Shown: positions 24,719 through 32,650 of the stretch, piece after piece
Numbering within the stretch: position 1 is the stretch's first letter
Layout: each line of letters opens with the position of its first letter
Assembly (NCBI GenBank): GCA_934230685.1
Contig: CAKQFF010000006.1
Location: 1-33,058, forward strand
Length of the DNA: 33,058 bases
Reading direction: 5' to 3'
Origin: an uncultured Prevotella sp.
GTDB lineage: Bacteria > Bacteroidota > Bacteroidia > Bacteroidales > Bacteroidaceae
The notes under the pieces: generated by a model
Told to the model about the DNA's origin: nothing
Database searches by the model: none
The model's input: only the letters and a program-made list of their open reading frames with translations
Position numbers and translations under genes: made by a program

Positions 24719-25255
24719 ATGTCATATAAGCCTATTACGCTCCACGAACTTCTGGCGAGCCGTGACTCACGCCATGCCATGCAGCTTAGGTTGCTGGCTG
24801 AAAACTCGGGAAAGACACTGGTGTGCCTTACTGTCGTCATGCCAGGAAGCGTGAAGCGTAATTCGCAGTCGCTCACCGTGGCACATGCAGCTGTTGAGGC
24901 TATGTGCAAGGCTTTCTGTCCCGAGGAAGGTTGTCTTACGGAGCGTGACCTTGCCACTGGCTACGAGGCATATCTTCTCACTCCTATGCCGATGCTTGAT
25001 GCAAAGCGTGTGGCGGTGAGTATAGAGGATGCGCATCCTCTCGGTCGGCTCTTCGATATCGACATTATTGACAAAGATGGTGTGCCGGTGTCGAGGGATA
25101 GGGTAGGAGGTGAGCCACGGCGTTGCCTCGTATGCGACCGCGAAGCGAGATATTGCATGAGGATGCGGTGGCACACACAGGAAGAGATATTGGCAAAGGT
25201 CAATGAAATGGTGAATGAATATGGCAAGTCTCAAAGGAATGTTGACCTTTTATAA
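24719..25255 (+). CDS. citX: Citrate lyase holo-[acyl-carrier protein] synthase CitX
   Basis: A 178-residue protein starting at the ATG at 24719 (MSYKPITLHELLASRD); the longer frame from 24644 crosses the leader and is not used. CitX transfers the 2'-(5''-triphosphoribosyl)-3'-dephospho-CoA group to the gamma subunit (acyl carrier protein) of citrate lyase. Family motifs seen: LLASRDSRHAMQLRLL near the N-terminus, LTVVMPGSVKRN, HPLGRLFDIDI at residues 106-116, and PRRCLVCD at 133-140 followed by an Arg-rich RYCMRMRWH segment. It lies 70 nt before the fused citC-citG gene. No citD, citE or citF gene is in the window. Confidence 0.93.
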   Translation: MSYKPITLHELLASRDSRHAMQLRLLAENSGKTLVCLTVVMPGSVKRNSQSLTVAHAAVEAMCKAFCPEEGCLTERDLATGYEAYLLTPMPMLDAKRVAVSIEDAHPLGRLFDIDIIDKDGVPVSRDRVGGEPRRCLVCDREARYCMRMRWHTQEEILAKVNEMVNEYGKSQRNVDLL

Positions 25256-25325
25256 AATATGTGTATAGTCTATGTGATTTTTAATAATAAAAATGTATAA
25301 CTAAAAATATAAACAACAATTGGAA

Positions 25326-27095
25326 ATGCACGAACTTCATCCCGCAATTCCGCGCCAACGCCGTCGAATAGAAGAGTTTCTTCAGCTCAACGGTTTGCGC
25401 TACGACGACGTAGATTATTACGCCGTCCTCATCGACGAGTCGTCTGATGAGATTATTGCTGGAGGTGGACTCAAGGGTGGAGTTATAAAGTGTGTGGCTG
25501 TGGCAGACGGACACAAGGGCGAGGCTGTGGCAAACCAGATAGTGTCGCATCTCATAGCCAAGGCGAATGCAGCCGGACACCAGTGCGTAAAATTGTACAC
25601 CAAGCCACAGAACCGCCCGCTCTTTGAGAGTCTGTCGTTCAGATTTCTTGCCGAGGCTCCCGAGGCAATATTGATGGAGACGGGTGTGGGTGGAATATGT
25701 AAGTATAGTGAAGAGTTAAGAGTGAGGAGTAAGGAATCCAATTGCTATTCGTCAACAGGCAAATGCAGCGCTGATGCGGTCAAATGGCCTGTGGGTGTGA
25801 TAGTGATGAATTGTAATCCCTTCACCCTTGGACACCGTTATCTTATAGAGCGGTCGTCAGAGTTGGTTGAAAGATTGTATGTTGTAGTCGTCAGGGAAGA
25901 CTGCTCAATGTTCTCCTACAGCGAACGTAAGGCGATGGTGAGCCAAGGCGTGAAGGACTTAGGGAATGTTGTCGTAGTTGACGGTAGCGACTACGCTGTG
26001 AGCGCGACGACATTCCCAACTTATTTCCTAAAGCGTATTTCCGACGCTACCGACACACAGATTCTTCTCGATCTCAACATATATATGCGTCATATAGCTC
26101 CTGCTCTTGGAGCTACTGTGAGATTTGTAGGCTCAGAGCCTACCGACCCCCTTACTCGACGCTACAACGAACTTATGCGTCAGCAGCTTGGCGACGACCA
26201 TATTTGTGAGATTCCACGTATGGAGATGGAGGGCAATGCTGTCAGCGCGTCGCGTGTAAGGCGAGCCATTGAGAATAACAGTCTGTGGGAAGCCATAAGA
26301 CTTGTGCCACCCACCACTATACCTTATATAATAGCACACCTTGCCACACGAGCCTTACAAGCGGAACTTGACACCACACCAAAGCCTGGACTTGTGGACA
26401 AGCGCGACAATGGCGCACACCATGATATGGACCATGCACTGATGCAACGGAGCATACAGGCTCTGCATCCTTACTTTGTTAGTTTGGCTCAGCTTGGATT
26501 CTCCAGTCCACACTCACGGCATGACGACATAGTGAGGATAGGCATAGAGGCAGAGCATGCCATGTTTGAAGCCACGGGAGGTGTGAACACCTACAAGGGT
26601 GCGCTCTTTTCAATGGGATTGGCTGTGGTGGCTGTAGGAAGTGCGGTGTTATGTCATAATCCCCACGTTATAAGTTCCTTAATAGCCGCACTTGCAAGTG
26701 AGTTTCCTGCCACCAAAGGCACACATGGCAGCAAGGCAAAGAAGAACGTCAGTTTGAAGGGAGCTCTTGAGAATGCCAACGATGGTTATCAGCAGCTGTT
26801 TGAGGCTTGGCTTCCGTTCTACGAAAACTGTTGTGAGAGTGGCGACCCATATGCCCTTCATAAGACTCTCTTGCGTATAATGTGCGATCTTGATGACACA
26901 AACATAGTCTACCGCACATCGCTTGAGACCATGCTCAAAGTGAAGGAGGAAGCCCAGCTGCTGCTCAATGCCTTCTCCATTGCGGCTCTTGCGGCTATGA
27001 ATGGCGACTTCATACGTCGCAACATCTCTCCTGGCGGAAGTGCCGATATGTTGTCGCTTGTTGTCTTTTTGTATGCTGTTGTGCGCAAACAGTAA
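25326..27095 (+). CDS. Fused [citrate lyase] ligase CitC and triphosphoribosyl-dephospho-CoA synthase CitG
   Basis: A 589-residue bifunctional protein. The ATG at 25326 is chosen over an in-frame TTG two codons upstream. Residues 1-120 are the GNAT-like domain of CitC (IAGGGLKGGVIKCVAV, VKLYTKPQNRPLFESLSF). Residues about 155-325 are its nucleotidyltransferase domain with MNCNPFTLGHR (161-171), EDCSMFSYSER and FVGSEPTDPLTRRYN. This part acetylates the citrate lyase prosthetic group. Residues about 325-589 are CitG, which makes the prosthetic group precursor: TTPKPGLVDK from residue 350, GGVNTYKGALFSMGLA and NISPGGSADML (SPGGSAD from residue 568). In Escherichia coli the two are separate genes. 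The link between the GNAT and transferase domains (residues about 128-139) is encoded by a 7-nt repeat array. Confidence 0.93.
   Translation: MHELHPAIPRQRRRIEEFLQLNGLRYDDVDYYAVLIDESSDEIIAGGGLKGGVIKCVAVADGHKGEAVANQIVSHLIAKANAAGHQCVKLYTKPQNRPLFESLSFRFLAEAPEAILMETGVGGICKYSEELRVRSKESNCYSSTGKCSADAVKWPVGVIVMNCNPFTLGHRYLIERSSELVERLYVVVVREDCSMFSYSERKAMVSQGVKDLGNVVVVDGSDYAVSATTFPTYFLKRISDATDTQILLDLNIYMRHIAPALGATVRFVGSEPTDPLTRRYNELMRQQLGDDHICEIPRMEMEGNAVSASRVRRAIENNSLWEAIRLVPPTTIPYIIAHLATRALQAELDTTPKPGLVDKRDNGAHHDMDHALMQRSIQALHPYFVSLAQLGFSSPHSRHDDIVRIGIEAEHAMFEATGGVNTYKGALFSMGLAVVAVGSAVLCHNPHVISSLIAALASEFPATKGTHGSKAKKNVSLKGALENANDGYQQLFEAWLPFYENCCESGDPYALHKTLLRIMCDLDDTNIVYRTSLETMLKVKEEAQLLLNAFSIAALAAMNGDFIRRNISPGGSADMLSLVVFLYAVVRKQ
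25707..25741 (+). repeat. 7-nt repeat array inside the citC-citG reading frame
   Basis: Five heptamers lie end to end: AGTGAAG, AGTTAAG, AGTGAGG, AGTAAGG, AATCCAA. They keep the frame open and encode SEELRVRSKESN-like sequence. The heptamer style is like the arms of the spacer repeat at 20205-20320. Confidence 0.7.
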
Positions 27096-27166
27096 ACTTT
27101 TTGCGTTAAATATTCCACATAAATCAATAAAAGACACAAAATAGAAAGAAATAGTAACAATCTATA

Positions 27167-27196
27167 TTGCTAACTAATAAAAAAGTAGTACCTTTA
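27167..27196 (+). promoter_or_regulatory. Promoter of the aconitase gene
   Basis: TTG at 27167-27169 and TACCTTTA at 27189-27196 are 19 nt apart, one base from consensus. The start codon at 27225 gives a leader near 20 nt. It implies that aconitase can be transcribed apart from citX-citCG. Confidence 0.55.
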
Positions 27197-27224
27197 TTCT
27201 TCGTAAACTAAAAACATTGACATT

Positions 27225-29465
27225 ATGGTTGAACTTATTAATCATGGAGTCTATCTCCTAAACGGAACTGAAGTCTGCGACGAGTATCAGGGCATGACCC
27301 CCGATGAGGCTCGCGAGAACACTATCACATACGGAATTCTCCGTTCACACGATGTTGACGGGGCTAAAGGAAAGAAGATGCGCATTCGCTTCGACGCAAT
27401 GATGTCGCACGACATCACTTATGTGGGCATCATTCAGACAGCTCGCGCCAGTGGCTTGGAGGAATTCCCTCTTCCTTATGCCATGACCAACTGCCACAAC
27501 TCGCTTTGCGCTGTAGGTGGAACAATCAATGAGGACGACCATGTGTTCGGACTCTCTGCTGCCAAGAAGTATGGTGGTATCTATGTGCCTGCCAACCAGG
27601 CTGTCATCCACCAGTATGCAAGAGAGATGATGGTGAAGTGTGGCAACATGATTCTTGGTTCCGACTCTCATACACGCTATGGCTCACTCGGCAACATGGG
27701 TGTAGGCGAAGGCGGTGGCGAGCTTGTTAAGCAGCTCCTCAAGAGCACTTGGGATATCAACGCTCCTGAGGTAGTTCTCGTATGGCTTGAGGGTAAGCCA
27801 AAGAAGGGCATTGGTCCTCACGACGTTGCCATCTCGCTCGTTAAGGCTACATTCGAGAGTGGCGTTGTGAAGAACAAGGTGCTTGAGTTTGCAGGTCCTG
27901 GCGTTAAGGAGTTGCCTATCGACTTCCGCAATGGCATCGATATCATGACCACCGAGACTACTTGTTTGAGTAGTATCTGGGTGACAGATGATGAAGTGAA
28001 GCATCACTACGAGATTCACGAGCGCCCGCAGGACTTCCGCGAGCTTAAGCCGGGTAACGTGGCTTATTATGATATGATGATTCGCATCGACCTCTCTTCA
28101 CAGGAGGCTATGATTGCATTGCCGTTCCATCCGTCTAACGCTGTTACCATACATGAGCTTCAGGCCGACCCAGTGGGCATCCTTACACGCATCGAGGAAG
28201 ACGCAAAGAAGCGTTTCGGCAATAAGGTTGATGTTCATCTCGTTGACAAGGTTGTTGACGGAAAGGTATATGCCGACCAGGGAATCATCGCTGGATGTTC
28301 TGGCGGTACATACGACAACCTTGCTGAAGCTGCTGCCATTATCAAGGGCAATAGCATAGGCAACGACTACTTCACAGCTTCTGCTTATCCGCAGTCAACT
28401 CCAGTGTCTATGGCTGTTACACGCGAGGGTATCACTGCCGACCTCATGGAGGCTGGCGTAGTGATGAAGCCTGCATTCTGTGGTCCTTGCTTCGGTGCTG
28501 GCGATGTACCTTCAAACAATGGTTTGAGTATCCGTCACACAACACGCAACTTCCCCAACCGCGAAGGCTCTAAGCCTGGTCAGGGTCAGCTCTCATTGGT
28601 AGCTCTTATGGACGCACGCTCTATTGCTGCTACAGCTGCCAACGGTGGTGTGATTACTGCAGCTACAGATGTTGAATACGAGAATACACACAAGCCATAT
28701 CAGTATGACGACAAGATCTACAAGTGCCGTGTATACAATGGTTTTGGCAAGGCTAAGCCAGAGACAGAGCTTCGCTATGGTCCTAACATCAAGGATTTGC
28801 CTAAGATGTATCCGATGCAGGAGAACATGCTCGTAGAGCTTGCTGCCGTTATCCACGACCCAGTGACAACTACCGACGAGCTTATTCCTTCAGGCGAGAC
28901 AAGTTCTTATCGCTCTAATCCGTTGAAGCTTTCTGAATTTGCACTCTCTCGCCGTGTGCCTGAGTATGTTGGCTTGAGCAAGGAGATACAGAAGCAAGAC
29001 CTCGCACGCCGTGAGGGCAACGTAAGCGAGAATGTGGCTGAGGCTCTTAAGGCTGTTGGCGCAACTGCCGAGAACACATCATTCGGCTCATGCGTATTCG
29101 CCAACCGTCCTGGCGACGGTTCTGCACGTGAGCAGGCTGCCAGCTGCCAGAAGGTGCTTGGTGGCGATGCCAACATCTGCTACGAGTATGCTACAAAGCG
29201 CTATCGTTCCAACTGTATCAATTGGGGTATCGTTCCGTTCACAATCGCCAAGGATGTTGAGTTCAACTTCGAGCCGGGCGACAAGGTATTCATCCCAGGT
29301 ATTCGTGAGGCAATGCTCTCAGGCAAGGAGGATATCGACGCTAAGGTGATTACCAAGAATGGCGTTCAGCCTATCCACCTCTTCTTCCAGAACTTGACAG
29401 CCAACGAGCGTCAGATTTTGGCAGATGGTTGCTTGATGAACTATTATAAGAATGTTAAGTGTTAA
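27225..29465 (+). CDS. Aconitase family hydratase (divergent aconitate hydratase)
   Basis: A 746-residue member of the aconitase superfamily, probably interconverting citrate and isocitrate via a [4Fe-4S] cluster. Cluster ligands are visible: Cys358 in AGCSGGTYDNL and Cys419/Cys422 in CGPCFG; the 61- and 3-residue spacings are close to classical aconitase. Other family segments: ILGSDSHTRYGSLGNMGVGEGGGEL (start near residue 145), FANRPGDGSAREQAA and RSNCINWGIVPF. The first ligand motif (GCSGG) differs from the classical GSCTNS, so this belongs to a divergent branch, perhaps near the E. coli YbhJ-like hydratases. The isocitrate dehydrogenase gene follows directly, which supports an aconitase function. 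It has its own promoter; the stop codon borders a repeat. Confidence 0.9.
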   Translation: MVELINHGVYLLNGTEVCDEYQGMTPDEARENTITYGILRSHDVDGAKGKKMRIRFDAMMSHDITYVGIIQTARASGLEEFPLPYAMTNCHNSLCAVGGTINEDDHVFGLSAAKKYGGIYVPANQAVIHQYAREMMVKCGNMILGSDSHTRYGSLGNMGVGEGGGELVKQLLKSTWDINAPEVVLVWLEGKPKKGIGPHDVAISLVKATFESGVVKNKVLEFAGPGVKELPIDFRNGIDIMTTETTCLSSIWVTDDEVKHHYEIHERPQDFRELKPGNVAYYDMMIRIDLSSQEAMIALPFHPSNAVTIHELQADPVGILTRIEEDAKKRFGNKVDVHLVDKVVDGKVYADQGIIAGCSGGTYDNLAEAAAIIKGNSIGNDYFTASAYPQSTPVSMAVTREGITADLMEAGVVMKPAFCGPCFGAGDVPSNNGLSIRHTTRNFPNREGSKPGQGQLSLVALMDARSIAATAANGGVITAATDVEYENTHKPYQYDDKIYKCRVYNGFGKAKPETELRYGPNIKDLPKMYPMQENMLVELAAVIHDPVTTTDELIPSGETSSYRSNPLKLSEFALSRRVPEYVGLSKEIQKQDLARREGNVSENVAEALKAVGATAENTSFGSCVFANRPGDGSAREQAASCQKVLGGDANICYEYATKRYRSNCINWGIVPFTIAKDVEFNFEPGDKVFIPGIREAMLSGKEDIDAKVITKNGVQPIHLFFQNLTANERQILADGCLMNYYKNVKC

Positions 29466-29580
29466 ATGTTAAATGTTGAATGTTGAACTGACTTTATTGC
29501 TTTTCAACATTCAGCATTTCAAAACTTCAACACCTTAACATTTACAATTAACATTCAACATTTAACATTAAATATTTAAA
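29461..29580. repeat. 7-nt unit inverted repeat with two alternative pairings
   Basis: The spacer between aconitase and IDH is built from units like GTTAAAT and GTTGAAT. The left arm 29466-29484 is perfectly complementary to 29550-29568 (19 bp). The overlapping left segment 29472-29487 is also complementary to 29503-29518 at 15 of 16 positions. So one left arm can pair with a near or a far partner, but not both. The array begins at the stop codon of the aconitase gene. Confidence 0.8.
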
Positions 29581-29583
29581 ACT

Positions 29584-30795
29584 ATGGCACAGAAAATTCA
29601 GATGACTACTCCTATCGTTGAGATGGATGGTGACGAGATGACCCGTATATTGTGGAAGATGATAAAGGACGAGCTTATTCTTCCTTTTGTCGACCTCAAG
29701 TCAGAATATTACGACCTTGGTCTTGTTAAGCGCGACGAGACTGGTGACCAGATTACTAAGGACGCAGCCGAGGCTACAAAGCGACTTGGCGTTGCTGTGA
29801 AGTGTGCTACCATCACACCTAACCACCAGCGCATGGACGAATATAAGCTCCACCAGATGTGGAAGAGCCCTAACGGCACAATCCGTTCTATTCTCGACGG
29901 TACTGTATTCCGCACTCCTATCACCATCCCGAGCATCCATCCGGCAGTGAAGAATTGGGAGAAGCCTATCACTATCGCTCGTCACGCTTATGGAGATGTA
30001 TATAAGAGTGTTGAGATTCGTGCCGATGAGCCGGGCGTTGCCAAGCTTGTGTTCGATGGCGAGAGCGGTAAGCACGAGGAGGTTGTTGTGCACACATTCA
30101 AGGGAGCTGGCGTGCTCCAGGCCATGCACAATACCGACAAGTCAATACGTTCGTTTGCTCACTCTTGCTTCAAGTTTGCTCTTGACACCAACCAGAGCCT
30201 TTGGTTCTCAACTAAGGATACTATCTCTAAGAAGTATGACGCACAGTTCAAGATTATCTTCTACGATGTATTCGAGGAGTATAAGGAGGAGTTTGAGAAG
30301 CGTGGATTGGAGTTCTTCTACACTCTTATCGACGATGCCGTGGCTCGCGTAATCCGTTCGAAGGGCGGCTTTATCTGGGCTTGCAAGAACTACGATGGCG
30401 ACGTTATGTCCGACATGGTTTCTACAGCCTTCGGTTCATTGGCTATGATGACCTCTGTGCTCGTTTCACCCGATGGCAAATATGAGTATGAGGCTGCTCA
30501 CGGTACTGTTACACGCCACTACTACAAGTATCTCAAGGGAGAGGAGACATCAACCAACCCAATGGCTACTATCTTCGCATGGAGTGGCGCATTGCGCAAG
30601 CGTGGCGAGATGGACTCATTGCCAGAGCTTGTGAACTTTGGCAACCAGCTTGAGGCAGCCTGCTTCGACACTCTCAACGAGGGTATCGTGACCAAGGACC
30701 TCGCAGGACTTATGGAGGGTGTTACTCCGCAGACCAAGACTTCTGCAGGATTCATCGCCGCAATACGCGAGCATTTGGAAAAACGACTGGGATAA
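29584..30795 (+). CDS. icd: NADP-dependent isocitrate dehydrogenase, type II (eukaryotic-like)
   Basis: A 403-residue cytosolic enzyme that oxidises isocitrate to 2-oxoglutarate. Motifs: VEMDGDEMTRI (12-22), KSPNGTIR (94-101, isocitrate binding), ARHAYGD with Arg133 (the position of human IDH1 Arg132), IDDAVARVIRSKGGFIWACKNYDGDVMSD with the metal-binding aspartates, and AAHGTVTRHY (304-313). Arg311 and His312 match the residues that bind the NADP 2'-phosphate in human IDH1, so NADP use is expected. Length and sequence fit the homodimeric type II class rather than the E. coli type. It follows aconitase by 118 nt of repeat DNA and is probably cotranscribed with it. A hairpin at 30907-30945 lies downstream. 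Confidence 0.96.
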   Translation: MAQKIQMTTPIVEMDGDEMTRILWKMIKDELILPFVDLKSEYYDLGLVKRDETGDQITKDAAEATKRLGVAVKCATITPNHQRMDEYKLHQMWKSPNGTIRSILDGTVFRTPITIPSIHPAVKNWEKPITIARHAYGDVYKSVEIRADEPGVAKLVFDGESGKHEEVVVHTFKGAGVLQAMHNTDKSIRSFAHSCFKFALDTNQSLWFSTKDTISKKYDAQFKIIFYDVFEEYKEEFEKRGLEFFYTLIDDAVARVIRSKGGFIWACKNYDGDVMSDMVSTAFGSLAMMTSVLVSPDGKYEYEAAHGTVTRHYYKYLKGEETSTNPMATIFAWSGALRKRGEMDSLPELVNFGNQLEAACFDTLNEGIVTKDLAGLMEGVTPQTKTSAGFIAAIREHLEKRLG

Positions 30796-30906
30796 AGGGT
30801 TAATTGACTATTGACAATAATGATTTGTTTGTTGTTTCTATCTTTGATTGATGTGGCATACAAATCACTTCGGACATTTGGATGAATCCAAATAGTAGCA
30901 ATAAAT

Positions 30907-30945
30907 AAGTAGGAGGTGGGGTTGAGATAATCCAACCTCCTACTT
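30907..30945 (+). terminator. Probable terminator hairpin after icd
   Basis: AAGTAGGAGGT (30907-30917) and ACCTCCTACTT (30935-30945) form an 11-bp perfect stem that can be extended by TGG/CCA with a bulge. It is followed by GTTTATTT, a weak T-rich tract. Confidence 0.65.
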
Positions 30946-31008
30946 GTTTATTTATGTATATATTAAAAATATGATAAGATTTTAATCGTTTCTTTCATCT
31001 TTTTTCTC

Positions 31009-31016
31009 TATTTTTG
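31009..31016 (+). promoter_or_regulatory. Probable -7 box of the AraC-type regulator gene
   Basis: TATTTTTG matches TAnnTTTG. The -33 region is poor. Transcription would start near 31023, which excludes the TTG at 31019 as the start codon. Confidence 0.5.
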
Positions 31017-31033
31017 CATTGGTTATACAAACA

Positions 31034-32206
31034 ATGCAACTTATGGACGAAATAAACTTATTATATCTTATTTATGGCATGTGCATAATGTTCCATCTGA
31101 TGATGGGATGGGTGTTCTGTTGCAGGAAAACAGGACTTGTGAAGAAGCTCATAGGCTTGCTGATGCTTCTTGTTGCTGTGCAATATGCCAAGGACCTTGT
31201 GTTTATACGAGGTTTCTATTCCGACGACCAGCTTATGGAGCGCATAGCTTCGAGCATCGACATAGTCACAGTGCCGCTATACGTGCTTATACTGATAGAG
31301 TTTTGTCGCCCAGGTTGGCTCACGATGCGTAGGGCTCTGTTCTTCGAACTTCCATTCATGGTGCTCTCGCTGTTGTTCATGACGATTCAAAATTCCATAT
31401 TCTTTTATGCAATGGTGACTCTCTCGGGTGTCTACGGTGTTAGTTGCGCTATATGGACTTTGTGTGAGTTGCCCCGCTACCATCGTCGCTTGAAGGAGGA
31501 GTATTCTTACGACGAGGACATAAACCTGCATTGGATGCGTGGAGTGATGGTGCTGTTCTTTGTGATATTGATGATATGGGTAGTGGGAAATGTCTACGCT
31601 ACACCTTTCACCGACATACTCTACATGACAAGTTCGCTCATAGGATGGGCGGTAGTGTGCTATTTTATCAACAAGCAGGAGATTGTGCTACGCGATGTTG
31701 TGAACTCAGTATCGCCCCTTTCGCAATGTGGTGAAGAAACAAAACAATCCCTTTCACAGACCGGTCTTAAGTTTGTTTATCCCCTTTCGCAATCTGATGA
31801 CGAATCAGAGTGTACCCTTTCGCAGGCGGTTGGCGAGACGAATAATCCCCTTCCGCAATCAGGCAACGAAGATATGGAATCGCTTGACAAACGCTTGAAG
31901 GATATTTTCGAGCAGGAAAAGATATATCTTGAACCTAAGCTGCGACTCTCGGAACTCGCTGTGCGTCTTGGTACTAACCGCACTTACCTGAGTCAGTATT
32001 TCAATCAGAGTTGTGAGCAATCGTTCTATGAATACGTAAACAACTATCGTGTACAGTATTCCATGCAACTCCTTCGCGACACAAGCTACAACCTTGATGT
32101 GGTGGCATCGATGTCGGGTTTCAATTCCATGTCGACATTCCGTCGTGCCTTTTTGCATGTCAACGGCATCAGTCCGCAGCAATATAGGGCTTGCAATGTG
32201 TTGTAA
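31034..32206 (+). CDS. Membrane-anchored AraC family transcriptional regulator
   Basis: A 390-residue protein if the ATG at 31034 is used (31043 is also possible). Residues about 1-220 hold six or seven hydrophobic helices (LLYLIYGMCIMFHLMMGWVF, LIGLLMLLVAVQYA, VTVPLYVLILIEF, LFFELPFMVLSLLFMT, VMVLFFVILMIWVVGNVYA, ILYMTSSLIGWAVVCYFI). The C-terminal 105 residues are an AraC-type double HTH: LRLSELAVRLGTNRTYLSQYFNQ, then YNLDVVASMSGFNSMSTFRRAF and GISPQQYR. Between them residues 228-282 are five 11-residue repeats. The layout suggests a membrane sensor controlling DNA binding directly, a type found in Bacteroidetes. The target is unknown; the TonB-type gene at the right edge and the citrate genes upstream are candidates by position only. 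Confidence 0.9.
   Translation: MQLMDEINLLYLIYGMCIMFHLMMGWVFCCRKTGLVKKLIGLLMLLVAVQYAKDLVFIRGFYSDDQLMERIASSIDIVTVPLYVLILIEFCRPGWLTMRRALFFELPFMVLSLLFMTIQNSIFFYAMVTLSGVYGVSCAIWTLCELPRYHRRLKEEYSYDEDINLHWMRGVMVLFFVILMIWVVGNVYATPFTDILYMTSSLIGWAVVCYFINKQEIVLRDVVNSVSPLSQCGEETKQSLSQTGLKFVYPLSQSDDESECTLSQAVGETNNPLPQSGNEDMESLDKRLKDIFEQEKIYLEPKLRLSELAVRLGTNRTYLSQYFNQSCEQSFYEYVNNYRVQYSMQLLRDTSYNLDVVASMSGFNSMSTFRRAFLHVNGISPQQYRACNVL
31715..31879 (+). repeat. Five-copy 33-nt tandem repeat in the AraC regulator linker
   Basis: Units start at 31715, 31748, 31781, 31814 and 31847, exactly 33 nt apart. They begin CCCCTTTCGCA or a near variant and encode PLSQCGEETKQ, SLSQTGLKFVY, PLSQSDDESEC, TLSQAVGETNN and PLPQSGNEDME. 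The fixed part is [PST]-L-[SP]-Q; the rest varies. Confidence 0.9.
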
Positions 32207-32316
32207 TAGGGTGTAAAACTGTAAAAATCAGCGTGTAAAAATACAAAGTTACATGTTTTTTATGCTTTGAAACAATAGTATTTACTTTATGACACAGATT
32301 TTTGGAAATAAATTCT

Positions 32317-32495
32317 TAACTTTGCAGCGTAATAAAAATCATATCATATTTAAGAATATGAAGTGTTATGGTTAACACCCAACCCAAAAACATCACGATA
32401 AAAAGGATATAAAGTAAAAAAAAAGCAGTTTGTAATTGTTTGATAATCAAGAAAAGAGTGGTGACCGCTTGGCAGTGATGCCGGGCGGTCTTTTT
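32317..32495 (+). ncRNA. Candidate small RNA or leader transcript
   Basis: TAACTTTG (32317-32324) fits a -7 box and would start a transcript near 32331. The transcript would contain hairpins CATATT-taag-AATATG (about 32345-32360) and GTGTTA-tggt-TAACAC (about 32363-32378), and stop at the terminator at 32463-32495, giving about 160 nt. No plus-strand gene follows, since the next gene is on the minus strand. The -33 element is poor, and no known RNA family was recognised. Confidence 0.4.
32463..32495 (+). terminator. Intrinsic terminator
   Basis: GACCGC (32463-32468) pairs with GCGGTC (32485-32490), with an inner GGCA/TGCC stem, and is followed by TTTTT. It is the clearest intrinsic terminator near the right end and does not directly follow an annotated gene; the AraC gene ends 257 nt upstream. 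Confidence 0.75.
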
Positions 32496-32650
32496 CGTTG
32501 TATGTTAGGCATGAACATTGTCTAATGGGGTGAAGGTTACGAGTGACCCATAAATATCGTGAATTATATAGCCAGTCAATTGAGGTACATACGATATTTA
32601 GAATTATAAAACAGAAGTTATATCTCAGTACCGTTTCCAGTGCCATTGAA

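Noticed and set aside
25320..25325. TTG at 25320 as start of the citC-citG gene
   Set aside because: An ATG lies two codons downstream and gives the same family N-terminus; no ribosome site favours TTG. The difference is only two residues.
31019..31033. TTG at 31019 as start of the AraC regulator
   Set aside because: It lies just behind the -7 box at 31009-31016, before or at the expected transcript start.
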